Part shown: in pieces, positions 1 through 11,612 of the stretch
Position numbering within the stretch: position 1 is the first letter of the stretch
Layout of the letters: the number at the start of each line of letters is the position of its first letter
NCBI GenBank assembly: GCA_031002005.1
Contig: JARYHS010008074.1
Coordinates: forward strand, 281,357,930-281,421,929
Reading direction: 5' to 3'
DNA: 64,000 nucleotides
Origin: Vandiemenella viatica
Lineage: Eukaryota > Arthropoda > Insecta > Orthoptera > Morabidae
Made by a program: the position numbers and the translations under genes
The notes under the pieces: model-generated
Told to the model about the DNA's origin: nothing
Seen by the model: the letters and a program-made list of their open reading frames with translations, nothing else
The model's database searches: none

Positions 1-394
1 CTATCAGAGTCCTCCCAAACAATAGCAGCTCCTCTGAACGCGAAAGGTGAGAGCTTGCCTACCAATACAAACTAGCAACAAGGCAGCCTCCTGGTCTCAA
101 TTTGAGATAATACCCAGTCAATACTATTCCTTCCCTGTAACCTCTCCTTGCCTCCTTGCCCACTGTCTATATTGTACCACCACATTCTATAACTGTATAG
201 ATTTTTTTTTTTTTGTTTACTTATTTACTTTTACTTTCTCAAATTTATGTTATGAACATTTTAATGTATTATTCTGCACTTTTTTCATTGCTCGAGTACT
301 AGCTCCAATTCACTGTCACTCTCTCCCTGTCTTCTGTTTCAATGTACCGCCACCATGTTCCTAACAGCCATTCTGTGAGACGGTGTGCTACACC

Positions 395-540
395 ACCCTC
401 CCTCCATAACGTTTTCTTGTTGACAAAGGGCCAAGTCCCGAAATATTCATTGATTTTATTATTCTTGTGTTTTTTATGTGTTCATCCCATGATACCATCA
501 ACTAAGGAAAGTGGTGGTTCATTTCACTATTCTTTTATAT
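395..540 (+). mobile_element. Penelope-like element 3' tail fragment
   Basis: This noncoding stretch contains the phrase 'gacaaagggccaagtcccga' followed by 'aatattc' and a purine-rich tail. Similar layouts recur at 33290-33480, 59780-59960 and, in reverse orientation, beside PLE coding remnants at 34905, 37670 and 62735. I therefore read it as a PLE 3' tail lying on the plus strand. No coding sequence is attached. It faces a minus-strand tail starting at about 548, so the two form a tail-to-tail inverted pair. Confidence 0.5.
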
Positions 541-547
541 ATATATA

Positions 548-647
548 ATCACAATGAGCAGGAAAATGCTTTAAGGTAATAAAACTAAGGAAGGATAGGA
601 AAATATGACCCAACACTTATCACAGATGAAGGTGGCTGGAACAACAA

Positions 648-650
<3 letters not shown>
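548..650 (-). mobile_element. Penelope-like element 3' tail fragment
   Basis: The words 'atgagcaggaaaatgcttta' and 'cacagatgaaggtgg' also occur at 37677-37760, directly next to PLE-derived sequence, in the same orientation. It is cut off by a CA/TA microsatellite. No protein is encoded here. Confidence 0.55.

Positions 651-725
<75 letters not shown>
648..725. repeat. (CA)n(TA)n microsatellite
   Basis: About 11 CA units run into about 28 TA units. It abuts a PLE tail. The open frames crossing it (repetitive Y-I or T-H proteins) are artefacts of the repeat. Confidence 0.95.
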
Positions 726-727
<2 letters not shown>

Positions 728-866
728 ACAATGCTCAGACTTATGCTCTTCAACACCCAGTCCATACTTCTCATCTTCAATTTGATTTTTCCTCCACTCC
801 ACCGGCGAATGGTCTGTGAGCCCTCTGTTGACCACCTTGTGCCTACCCCTTTCTATTTTTGATGAG

Positions 867-2552
867 GGCCATGCACCCTAAAATTTCAGTACCAAATGTG
901 CCTGTCCATGTTTTGGTGCTGTACTGCCTCAACTGTGGTATGCTGGAGTTATTCTCCTATTCATATTTTTGATTTGTCTTGCTATTTAATGCTTATTGTT
1001 TCCTAAGAATCTATTCATATTAAATATAACTTTTCTTGCTTCTCCAAATTTTTATATTTTATTACTCAGTTCAGCCATTTCACAGATTATACTTTACCAC
1101 AATTTTCAATTGGATATTTGACTATTTTTTGAAAATGGTTTTAAATAGTTTATTGATACAAGTATCTACCGGGTACTATTTATTTTTTGACAAAAGTGTT
1201 TATTTTACGTAAAATTCAACGTTAAAATTTAGAGTATTTGAAAGCCCGCCAAAATGCTCCTGTGCTACCTGGCGCGGGCCAACGACACTCGTGACGTAAC
1301 GTGCCAGCAGGCGCTCACTCTACGTAAGTAACGTTTGGTTTATTTCTCTGAATTCGTGTATAAATTGTTGGAAATAGGGTTTATAAATAGTGTGTAGTAC
1401 ATCAATTTACAACCACAACAATAAAAACTCTCCAAATAAACATAAGTGTTCCCGCATTAGCTGAAATAGGAAAAAAGTCACTGCAACTTGCTCATAGAAA
1501 CCCAGACGACATTGCGACTAAGTCGCATATCATTTACTGTAAATATAATTTGCACTATAATTTATTTGAGAGCTAATGGAAGCGAAGATCGGTCACCCAG
1601 GTACTGTTTTGTTATTTGTGAGCGTTTTCTTTATATACTAGTTGCTGTTGGTAGCGTCGCATATTCTTTTTCTAAAGTCCACCAAAACATTCATTTTTTC
1701 CCGGATTTTTCACAAATTTTTTGGATAGTAAGAGTATTATAAACATTTGAGACATAACCAAAAAAGACTTCAAATCTGAAACTGGACGTTACTTGCACAC
1801 CGATAAAAAGTTTTAAAAAACTGAAAATTACTTGCGCCTTAAAAGTAAATACCGCTTAAATAGATGCGTTTATGTCAGAAAGGCAACATACAATTGTATC
1901 GTCACGTAAAAATTCCAACAAACAGTATTCAAAGCGTTTCGGAATTGTTGAGAGATTAGCGTACAATGTTCTTGTTAAAATAAATCCTATTATTCACCGC
2001 CGAGTACTTGGGTTTTGTTGCAATGGTGATGTATCTCTGGTATGTTTCAAAATTAAAAGCAGGAGGTTAACTTTTTATATAAGTTTTTTTTGTATGACAG
2101 CAAGTTTTGTTTAAACGTTTGTTTGACGTTTTATGACTTCTAATAAAAACATGATTCTGTGAAGCAACAAACGGCAAACAGAAACGAAAAAAATATTATC
2201 CTAATCAAGGTTCGAATATAGGATCTTCAAATTCCTATACAACTCTTTAACCACGCACTAACCTGGACTTCATGGCATCGTTACTTATCTTCTAGTTAAT
2301 AGTGAACACTTAAACATTACAGTTTCTACGTGCGGTGAAGTGAACGCGGTCGGTAAATAAGTAAACCATAAATTCAGTTTCGTTGAAAAAAATATTACTT
2401 ATCTATATTTATTTATCCGCAGTTAAGAAATATTGTCCATAACATCCAGTTATTTAACTGTTGTGTTTAGCTACTTTATACTACACTTGCATTTTGCTCG
2501 TAAATATCTCCTGAAACAACTTACTTAATTTTAGTAATTCTTATGAAGGATT
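867..2552. other. No gene recognised; CpG-containing stretch
   Basis: No protein or RNA gene is recognisable. Between about 1240 and 2350 CpG is visibly more frequent than in the surrounding AT-rich DNA, for example near 1243-1330 and 2330-2352. A splice-donor-like 'TACGTAAGT' lies at about 1320-1328. This could be the 5' end of an unseen host gene, but no coding exon supports that. Before the Jockey insertion this stretch was continuous with 7274-7600. Confidence 0.35.
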
Positions 2553-2696
2553 TCTGTTAATCTCTTTTCCCGCTTCACCATTATTTGCCCGTTCGTTTGG
2601 GCTGTGGTATTGAAGGTTGTTGTCTCTCGACATTTCCTTCTCATCGTTTATGATAGTTCACTTCTTTTCCATTGGTGTGTCGTCTAGTTGGCTATT

Positions 2697-5374
2697 TTAT
2701 TGGATCAGTGACAGTGGACGTTTATGGAAATCAATTTCTGCTGTATATGTACCTAGATTACTGATGAGTGGGTTGTTGTTTTTGTGTGCGGATCTGTAGA
2801 AGGCGGCTGCGCTTTCTTGGAACATTTGCTGAATTGTTTGGAGACCTGTTGCTTCATGGAGGTCATGTGTTGGGAATCGTGATGGCAGATGTAGGGCCCT
2901 TTTGAGGGCTCTGTTTTGTATGACCTGCAGTTTATGGATATTTGTCCTTGAAGCATACCCCCACACTGGGCATGCATATTCAATGACTGGTCTTATTAAG
3001 CTGCAGTAAATTTTTACTCCAGTCGCTGGCGCCAAAGTACCGTCTCGGTTTAATAGTGGATACAGCTGTTGCAGTCTCGCGCTGGCTTTTCTCTTTATTT
3101 CTTCTATGTGCGTGCGCCAAGTTAGTTTGGCATCTAACGTTACACCGAGATAGTGTGCGGTATTTTCCATGGAATGGGCTGTCCCTGGAGCGTCACTTGC
3201 GGATGAACTGCGTTTCTCTTTCCTCGTCGGTGTGCTAGCATGATGGCCTGCGTCTTTTCTGGGTTGATGGCTATACGCCATCGTCTTGCCCAGGCCTCAA
3301 TCTTATCAGCGCTTGTTGCAGGCGATGTGTGGCGAGTTCCCTTTTTTTGCTGCTGGAGAAAACTGCCGTGTCGTCGGCATACTGAGCTGTTTTGACACCT
3401 GCCGTTTCCGGGATATCCGATGTATACAGTGAGTATAACACCGGTCCCAGAACCGATCCTTGAGGCACTCCGGCGTTTGTTTTTCTTCTCGAGGAGAGAG
3501 CTGTCCCTACCCTCACCCTGAACGATCTTCCCCGCAGGTACGATTCTAGCAGCTGTACGTATGGCCCGGGGAATCCCAGCTCAAACAGCTTGCATAGCAG
3601 CCCGGAGTGCCATACGGAGTCGAAGGCCTTAGCTATGTCAAGAAGCACTAGTCCACAGAAGTTCCGGTGATTGAAAGCCTTAGTCGCCTCCTCGACCACT
3701 CGTAGGAGTTGGTGGGTGGTAGAGTGCTCCCGGCGAAACCCCATCTGATGGTTTGGGATGAGATTTCCTTCATCGATGATCTTCTTCATCCTTGTAAGCA
3801 GTATTCTTTCGAATATTTTACTAACCGATGGAAGCAGGCTAATAGGACGGTAGTGCTGGGGAAATACAGGGTCCTTGCCGGACTTGTGTATCCCAACGAC
3901 TATTGCCTGTTTCCAGCATTTTGGGAAGGTCTCGTTCTGAGAATAGTGTTGAAAACTTCAGCCAAGTATGAAAGAGCTTCCAACGGTAGGTGCTTTATGA
4001 GGTGTTATTTATTCCATCTATTCCTGGTGCTTTATTGGGATGAAGTCTCTTGATGCAGTTTTTGATTTCTGAGACGTCAACTTCTGGGATGTGCTGTGCA
4101 TCGTCGGTGGCGGCTGCCTCCTTGTAGGTTCTCAGTCTCCGCCTAATTTCAGTCACCTGCTCTTCGTCTATGTCCATATCTAAGGGGGAGAAATGCTTCT
4201 CAAAGTTGTCTGCAAGAGCATCCGCCTTCTCCTGGGGAGGTAGACTAACCCCCTTTCTCCGTGGAGCGGAGGAAGTCTTTGCTTCCGCTTCGTAAGTCTC
4301 CTTGTCTGTATCCACAGGGAGTCCTCATTGGGCCGTATCATTGAAACTCTGGCCTCCCATTCCTTATTTCTATGTTCTGTGAGGGCTGCTTTTAATTCCT
4401 TTTGAAGTCTATTAAGCAGGCTTTTGGTGTTTCGATTCCTCGTTAGCTTCCACTCTTTCATGACCCGGTTCTTGTTCGGATCATGGCCAGAAGCTGAGGT
4501 GGAAGCTGTTGCATTGCGTGGTTGTTGGTTGTTTCGAAGGGATGGCGGCTCCCGATGCTTCCTTCACGGTTGTTTCAAAGAACTTCAGGCTCTCCTCCAC
4601 ATTTTCGTGATGTCTTGTTTCGAAGGCGTGGGCGATGATCTGTCGGTATCTGTCCCAGTTGGCGTGTTTGTAATCCGGAACAGTTTGCTGTTCAAGCTGC
4701 CATGGTCCTACCGCTATCTCGAAGAGTACAGGACAATGATCGGACGACAGCCGGTTGATGGTGCTGGCTGCTAGGTATCCTGTGATGCCTCTACTGATGC
4801 AAATGTCCAAGACGTCGGGACGTCTTCCATTCGCCGGGTAGTGAGTAGGCTCTTCGGGGGCAGTTACATTCATGTTTAGCCTTTCTGCCAGTCTCCTTAG
4901 CTGTCTTCCTGAACTGTTACACGCTCGACTGTTCCAATCAGTGTGTTTACAGTTCAGATCGCCACCTATGATCAGCCTGCCCCTTATGCTGGCCAGGTTG
5001 TTGATGTCTTCATCTTGTAACTGCGCTCGTGGTGGACGATAGGCTGATACTACAGTGATTTTTCCATTCGCGGTGGCTACTTCGACTCCCACCACTTCAA
5101 GTTGGTTCATTGGCGGGAGAGGCACTTGGTTGTGTGGGATTCCCCGTTTAATATATATAGCTACGCCACCGCCTGCTGTTGGTCGGTCATAGCGGTAGCA
5201 GTGGTAATTTGGTATTGCTACTCGGATGCCTGGTTTCAGATGGGTCTCAGACACCAAGCAGATGTCCACTCCTTGTTCATGTATAAACTGTCTGAACTCA
5301 GTTGACTGGTTGTAGATACCATTTGCGTTCCACACACAAAACGCGATTCCATGTATATGAGGAGCTCTATCCAT
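2697..5374 (-). pseudogene. Jockey-type ORF2 (endonuclease-reverse transcriptase), broken
   Basis: The N-terminal 297 codons (4481-5374) form an endonuclease/exonuclease/phosphatase domain with VWNANG, SETHLKPG, GGDLNCKHTDWNS and SSDHCPV motifs, which nick the target DNA. After frameshifts near 4461, 4315 and 4000 the reverse transcriptase follows: KSGKDPVFPQHYRPISLL, GFRREHSTTHQLL, DIAKAFDSVWH, AGVPQGSVLGP and the catalytic QYADDTA (3271-3900). After one more frame change near 3281 the C-terminal region (2697-3281) contains YLGVTLDAKLTW and RPVIEYACPVWG. All canonical blocks are present but spread over several frames, so this is an inactive copy. Confidence 0.9.
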
Positions 5375-5607
5375 TATGTTCTTGGGTAGTGCTGGTGGTT
5401 GCAGCTAGAGCTGACGTAACTGCTGCCTGTATGTTCATTGGCAAGCGATTTAGCATCTCTATAATGTTAAGCATCATTTTCATCATGGTGTCCATCATTC
5501 CAGACATTTATCCATGAGACCATGCACCAGGCTATCAGCTGCTCCTTGTTTACTTGGCTGGTTGGAAGGGGCAGGTTGGGTGCCGACCGTTTCAGCTCGA
5601 TCCGCAG

Positions 5608-7228
5608 TCAGGTTATTTTCCTATCTGCCTTTGGTGTTTCGGCGTGGTTGGCGACCTGGTTTGCACAGGTGTCCGCGTATGTGCTCCCATTCACCACTAG
5701 TTGGGTGTTTCTTATTCTTCTCACGTTTGGGGTTCTGCTTTTTCTGAGTCTGACGTGGGTCTTCTTTCTTGTTAATGTCATTTGGTTCTTCTTCTTGCTG
5801 GCCAGCCGTTGGCGGGATCTCCTGTTGATTTCCCTCTTGCGGTTTCTTTCGGCGTTGGAGAATTTTGTCTTGTTCCGCGGGCAGTCCTCTTTGTCGATCG
5901 CGGGCTTTCTTGTACGCCTGGCATCCTTTGTAGCTTGCGACGTGGTTTCCACCGCAGTTGGAGCATTTCGCCGTGTCACGTCCTCTCTGCGCTGTACATT
6001 GGTTGGAATCATGTTTACCAGCGCACTTGACACAAACTGGTGGCATTTTGCAATTCATTGCCATGTGCCCCTGGCAATTGTAGCATTGAGGTGGTCCAGG
6101 TGATGAGCGGAGTTTTTCTGTAGTTACTTTGAGGTGGCATATTGTCTCTAACTTGAAGATCTCTCTATTTTCTGGTGTGTCCGGCAAGACGGCGAGGAAA
6201 AGGGGCATTGCTACGTTGCTGCCCGGCCTCCTTAGTTGAGCTACTGTCTGGACGTTGAATCCTATCCCCTTTAGCTCCTCCTTCAGATCGCTGGCTGGAA
6301 GTGTTCTGGGTATTCCTCTGAATACCACTTTCAGCAGGGGTAAGGCCCCAGTTGGAAATGTGTAGTATGGGGTGCCCTTTTGCTGCAGCATCTCGGTGAC
6401 CGCTGAGTAGTCGGCCACCGTAGTAAAAGTAAACTTGATTTTGTCCCCTCCTGCAGACTTGGCTGCGAAGGGGTCCTTGACGACGGCTTTCACTTGGTCG
6501 TGCAGCGTCTTGAAATTTTTCTTCGTATTGGACAACTATAGGTGGAATATGGGCTGATCTCTTAGCTGGCGGGGTTGGTGTTTTCCTCAGTCTGCAGGGG
6601 CTGGAATGGATTGTTGGTTTCCATTACAAGCTCGGGCTCCAGTGTGGGTGGCGGGCTTTGCGGGGTGTTATAAATCCTTCGCGTCTGGTTGCTGCGCTTT
6701 GCGTCGGTTTCCTCCGCTTGCGGCAGCAGTCGTCTGCTTGGGGGTATTTGCTTTTTTTTAAGTTTGTCTGCGGTGGTGTATAAGGCGTCTGGAATGGGAA
6801 TGTGCGGCCGAGTACTCGGTCGTCCCCTTCTTCTTCTTGTTTGCTTTCTTCCCTTTGCTGGCAATAGCACTGGAGAGTTGTTGTACGGGCACGCTGACTT
6901 TCGAACCACTTGCGCGTTGTTCATTCCTCGGTTGCTTTACTTTCCCCGCTGTGATCGGTGAGGTTCTTCTCTTCGATGCGCGGGGGTCTACTGATCCGTG
7001 GGTAGGCTGATTCGTCGTGAGCGTTATTCTTACAATTCCGTCGGGGTCCACCCTCAAGTCCTGTGGGAACTGCCTGGTCGTCGTCAGTGTTGTTCCGTCT
7101 GCTTCCAAGTTCGGTAGGGATAGCCGGGTCGTCGCCATTGCCGCAGCTCCCGCCGGCAAAGTCGAGTGCGCTGGGGCACTCGGCCCGCCTGGCGCGGAAG
7201 AGCGGCTAGTGTATTTCTTGTCGCACAT
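5608..7228 (-). pseudogene. Jockey-type ORF1 (gag-like), frameshifted
   Basis: ORF1 would coat the element RNA and carry it to the nucleus. The N-terminal part opens at the ATG at 7228 (begins MCDKKYTS) and is basic and proline/serine-rich. The frame changes near 6840-6860 (after KKANKKKKG) and again near 6540, where IPPIVV continues in another frame as NTKKNFKTLHDQ. The C-terminal part (5621-6535) has an RRM-like region followed by three zinc knuckles: CYNCQGHMAMNC, CVKCAGKHDSNQC and CSNCGGNHVASYKGC. This arrangement is typical of Jockey and X-element gag proteins. The TTG at 6535 directly follows a stop and is not a real start. A lysine-rich tail ends at about 5608-5621. Confidence 0.85.
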
Positions 7229-7534
7229 CTACAAGTTACGATGGTCAACTCGGAACTGCCTCTGTTAATCTCTAACATCCAGTTTAAATATAAATGATTC
7301 TCGAATTGAAGTTATTACATTCTCAAGCTCGGTAGAATAAAAGACAGTGGTAATTTCTATAGCTAGTCCGACAAATAAATTTCGGTATATTTCCGCTGTA
7401 GGCTTCTACAAATTGTTCCTCATTTTATATTCAACACAAGATCTCATTAGTAACAAGAGATAACCAGCAACAAATAGTTAAAAACACGGATAGCGGAAAA
7501 CACTCCATACGCAGCCGCAGCGCCTACCGGCAGG

Positions 7535-7583
7535 TGACGTCACTAAAGCGATCTCCAATTCCAGTGCGTTTTCGGTCACGTGA
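7535..7583. promoter_or_regulatory. Palindromic CRE (TGACGTCA) and E-box (TCACGTGA)
   Basis: A perfect cAMP-response-element palindrome lies at 7535-7542, and a perfect E-box palindrome with CACGTG core at 7576-7583. Both are in a short CpG-rich stretch (7500-7585) of an AT-rich window. CREs bind CREB/ATF bZIP proteins and the E-box binds bHLH-Zip proteins. A promoter role is inference: no transcript or coding exon is visible nearby. Confidence 0.4.
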
Positions 7584-7854
7584 CAAGAGGCAAGAAAAAT
7601 TTTATTTTTATTTCCCTATTTTAATTAAAACAATTCGTCTTTCTTTTCAAGATTAACAAAAATACCTTCCTTAAGCATTAATCTACGAGAATGACTACAA
7701 TTTGTAATATATTTTGAAAACTTTCTCCCAACTCATTCCTTCCTTGTTCATCTCTGGCTTCAGTCATGTGGTGTGGTGTGTACATATTTGAAACTTTTGC
7801 CATATATCTCATCTCTAAACACGATTAAGGTTTGTACCAAAATATTATTAAGTG

Positions 7855-7945
7855 TGTTAATGTTTATTTGTTTGTTGTGGCCCTATTATTATCATCTCTG
7901 GTGAGTGATGGGTTTATTTCCCTTATCCTTCTTTTTTTCATTCCC
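7855..7945 (+). mobile_element. Diverged Penelope-like 3' tail
   Basis: The string 'tcatctctggtgagtgatgg' followed by a pyrimidine-rich stretch matches the layout of PLE tails elsewhere (plus-strand form of the 'cacagatgaagg' motif). Divergence is high and no coding sequence is attached. Confidence 0.4.
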
Positions 7946-8654
7946 TAACATAATTTTTATTGACACTACGAGTCATCTAAAAAAAACCTGACATGTTAAT
8001 GTGAGAAATGTAATACAATTTACTTAAATTGAAGACACATTGGCAATCAAAATGGGAATGCAAGAATGTTATAAAAAATAAGCCTGCTTCCTTTGGAAAT
8101 GTGATGGTCATGTCAGAAAAAAAAACTATAAAAATAAGAATTGGTCTAATTGAAATTGGAAAAAAAAGTTCAAAATAAAGGTGTAGTTGATTGTGAAGAT
8201 GTTCTTTCTCCATCTTCAAATGAAGAAAGGGCTTTTAAAATAGTCTTTAAAGGTCATGGATTAAACATAAAAAGAAGAAAATAGATACCTCTCATACAAA
8301 TTCTCTCATCTTCACTAGCAGATGTGATGAAAACTCTCTGAAGATCCAGATTTTTAAGCATGCCTAGCACAAAGAGCTGCAAATACAGATATACTTAAAA
8401 AGGTAACTAAGAAATCCTTTGGAAGGAAAGAGGGCCCAAAACTAAAAAGAGAAGAAGAATCAAATATACATTGCAGTTAAGAGTGCAACAGGTTTCTAAA
8501 TGTCCACTTTCTGGACTTTAAAAGTGGATACTTTCCGACCAGCACTAAAAAAAAAACCCTGATATACAAAATGTTGTTTTCATAATAGGTATTTTGGATG
8601 TTGTTTCGAATAAAGCATTAGATTTTTTGTACTTATAGCTTTACGCTTTGTTGA
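7946..8654. other. No gene recognised
   Basis: AT-rich sequence. The only open frame of note (minus, 7977-8219, 80 codons) has low-complexity composition and resembles nothing I know. Confidence 0.6.
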
Positions 8655-8850
8655 CAATTAGGTCATTAGAGACGGGATGGGAATGGGGGACAAGGAATGG
8701 GAAGGAATTTGGTCATGGCTTTTTGAAGGAATCATCATGGCATTCACATGGGGTGACTTGGGGACACCATGGAAAACCCAAATCTGGATGGGGATTTGAA
8801 CTGGCAAGCTCCTCAATGTGAGGCCAGAAGCATTAGAGATTACTTACCAG
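8655..8850 (-). mobile_element. tRNA-derived SINE, diverged copy
   Basis: This matches the SINE copies at 32455, 40285 and 61760: 'ggaatgggaaggaatt', 'ggaaaacccaaatctggatg' and a degraded tRNA-like head. The internal promoter boxes are worn down here. SINEs have no protein and depend on LINE machinery. Confidence 0.8.
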
Positions 8851-10139
8851 TTAGATTTCTTGGGTTGTTCAATTATTTGAATCACTATAAACATTAAAAT
8901 TTTAGAAATGTGTTGTAAATGAAAATAAATTGTGATGGAGTGCTTATTCAGATGGCAATTTCCCTAGTCTAATTATAACTGTCTTAATATATTTTTATTA
9001 CCATCTTATGCATGAAACCCCAAATGGATATCTTTTCCTTTCTGTGCACTACTCCTAATTCTTTGATCAATATCCCTCCAATCCTCATCTTGTACACTCC
9101 AAGTACTCTCCTCACCCTCCTCCTGTCTTCCAATGACTCTCAATACAGCTCCTTTATCGTATCAGTTACTGACTGGACCCTTCAGTAAATTCTGTTTACA
9201 AATCTTGCTTCTGTCCTGTATGTGATACCCCGAATGTAAATAATTCAAATTATGCCTAATAAGGAAAATCAATCTGTAAACAGATCTGAAATCAGTGTAA
9301 AAATTGTGGCAAGATTTAAAACTTTTATTCACCAAAAGAAAAAGAGCTTTTCTCTATCAGTGTTACCACTATGTTAGATACAAAAGAATCTATAGCCAAA
9401 AATTATCATTTTATCAGAATTTTATAGTTTTCCATAATTCTATTACATATTTTCTTACAAACACTTAACTTTTCTTGTACTTATGTCATGTAACTTTCAA
9501 CTCTGGTTGGTAACCATAAAGTTTGAAACCATTCATTTATTTAATAAATTTATTCCAGCACCAATTTGGCAAAAGAATATTTAAAATATAAATTAAAGTA
9601 TGACACATCTTTACTATTTCTGTTTTTATTTGGCCTTTTCTTCAAATACTTCAACATCTGCAGGGAAAAACATTCAGCGAATGGAACTATCACTATTCAA
9701 TGACTTGCCACATCCAGCTTTTGGCCTTCTTGAAGGTCTTGCTCCCAGACTTCCCTTTTCTCAGTCCATTTCACTTTCTCAATTTATTACTGCTTCAAAG
9801 TGATATTTGGTAGTCTTGAACACATCATTGTTACTTTCAGTTCCCTAGCCACACACATCTCAGTCTTCTTCCTTCAACAATATAGCAAGCACATTCTCGA
9901 ATCTTTTTCCATAAGCCTATGCATCTGCCTGCATCCAGCTTGTTGGCATTGATATCACATCTCTGCATGTTACAATGCCATTGGCTGACTGAAATGGAAA
10001 ATTTCCTAGTTCCAGCATCTCAACCACTCCCAACAATGTTGAGATCATTCTCTTCAGGGAAATGCCACCCATGTAGCCTACTGATGTTATTTACCAATTA
10101 TGTTGCAGCAATTGTTAAGCTTCATACATAAAGAAATGT
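8851..10139. other. No gene recognised
   Basis: AT-rich sequence without a recognisable gene or repeat. Open frames at 9600-9803 and 9919-10131 are short and lack family motifs. Confidence 0.5.
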
Positions 10140-10543
10140 GCTAGATACATCATTCAACCACTAACACAATTATGTAACAGTTCATTACAATCTGGTACTT
10201 TCCTAGAAATATTTAAGTTAGCAAAAGTTATTCCGATACATAAGAAGGGAGAAACACATAAACTAGATAACTATTGGCCTATTACTATCCCATCTGGGAT
10301 TTCATAAATACTAGAGAATATTATGTATAAAAAGTTAATTAGCTTCATTAACAAAAATAATATAATATCTGATTCACTACATCATTTTAGAGCAAGGAAA
10401 TCAACCAGAACAGCTATTTATGATTGCATTAACAGTATATTAAAAATAATTGACGAAAATGGAAAGTAACTGGCAAATTTCTAGATTTGTCTAAAGCTTT
10501 TGATGTGGTAGATCATAAAATCATCCTATCTAAGCTTTATCAT

Positions 10544-11612
10544 TAGAGACCGGATTATATGCATTTGCATATTAAACCCATTTTCATCGATTATTGCATA
10601 TTTTACCTAAAACCTAGATATGATGCGTATTTTCGCTATATTTTTCGGTAGTATACTTAGTTATTAAATAAAATCTTATGTTGAACCCGCAAAACCTGCT
10701 AGCAGCACAGCTCTTAGTCTATGACGACATGCTGAAGGACTATGACCCCACGTTTGGGAATGGAAATAAACTGATTTCATCAACAAAGCGTTTCTTAAGG
10801 TACATTCTCATATTAATGCCCATAAGAAAAATTGGCAAATATGCTTTTACCTCTGGAATCAGTGGTAACTCGACGAGTGATGGGGGTTGAAACTTTCCTG
10901 TTCTACAGGGAACATTTCAAGACCATTAAAGGTGTATTAAACGACTTCGATAGTGGAGAGGCTGTGACAGTTTGTCAGTACAAGGAAGCATTTTTATTCT
11001 AGTATTAAAACCATAGTTGTGATTAGCAAGTAATAAAAAGCTTGAAACTCAAGGTTTGACGTTGACTGACTCTATTCAGCTAATGAATAAAATCCGCATT
11101 GCAGAGGTATTCCTGTATAAACTTAAAGTGAAGTTTGAAAATATTTTGAACAATAACCAAGGTTTTGAACCGTTGTGTCAAACTGAAAGTTTTATTAATG
11201 GGACGGGCAAACTTTTTCCAGAAACAATGACTGCTAACACAGCACCCAATATCAATTACTGCCCAGTTACATCAGTGAATGTGGAACGGTCTATATACAC
11301 TTATAAAAATATTTTGAGAGATCGAAGAAACAATCCTACTATTGAATATTTGGAACAGTACCCGACTGTTTATGTTTACAAAAGTAAAATAAGAAAAGAA
11401 AAGCTAAATAATTGTTAATTATCGAATTTATAAATATTTTATTCAACTACTTACTAATTGCATGCTGATTTTGAAATAAAATATATAAAAATTACTATTT
11501 TTTATTATATAATGTTGCATATTTTGACACTTTTCATGCATATTTTAAGCATTTTTAGGGATATTTGCATGCAAATTTCTAGTTTTTTGTGTTGCATATA
11601 ATCCGGTCTCTA
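10544..11612 (+). mobile_element. hAT DNA transposon, internally decayed
   Basis: Terminal inverted repeats begin TAGAGACCGGATTATATGCA at 10544 and mirror at about 11593-11612. They fit the hAT rule 5'-YARNG. The 8-bp duplication TTTATCAT flanks both ends exactly (10536-10543 and 11613-11620). The element interrupts a LINE reverse transcriptase between 'LSKLYH' and 'YGIKG'. It contains a degraded transposase. The subterminal regions are rich in the word TGCAT/ATGCA, typical of transposase-binding repeats. Confidence 0.93.
10880..11418 (+). pseudogene. hAT transposase C-terminal remnant
   Basis: The clearest part is the 120-codon frame at 11056-11418, with TLTDSIQLMNKI, VKFENILNNNQGFEPLC and YCPVTSVNVERSIYTYKN, followed by ILRDRR. 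The 'P-TSxxVERSFSxYKxIL-D-R' pattern is the hAT dimerisation region. Upstream residues in other frames (FDSGEAVTVCQYKEAF) belong to the same protein. The RNase H core and zinc finger are absent, so this copy is non-autonomous. Confidence 0.75.

Larger units (their letters stand above)
2566..7260 (-). mobile_element. Full-length Jockey-type non-LTR retrotransposon
   Basis: The element lies between two perfect copies of TCTGTTAATCTCT (2553-2565 and 7261-7273), a 13-bp target-site duplication that fixes both ends. On the minus strand it has a short 5' leader (about 32 nt), a gag-like ORF1 with zinc knuckles, and an ORF2 with AP-type endonuclease, reverse transcriptase with YADD, and the usual C-terminal region. 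The 3' end has only a few A residues. The order and motifs fit the Jockey group. Both ORFs carry frameshifts, so this copy cannot be active. Many apparent plus-strand frames inside it are antisense shadows. Confidence 0.93.

Noticed and set aside
571..862. Open frames with long Y-I or T-H repeats on both strands
   Set aside because: They are translations of the (CA)n(TA)n microsatellite.
5102..6103. Several plus-strand frames up to 193 codons
   Set aside because: They run antisense through the Jockey ORF1/ORF2 and carry no motifs of their own.
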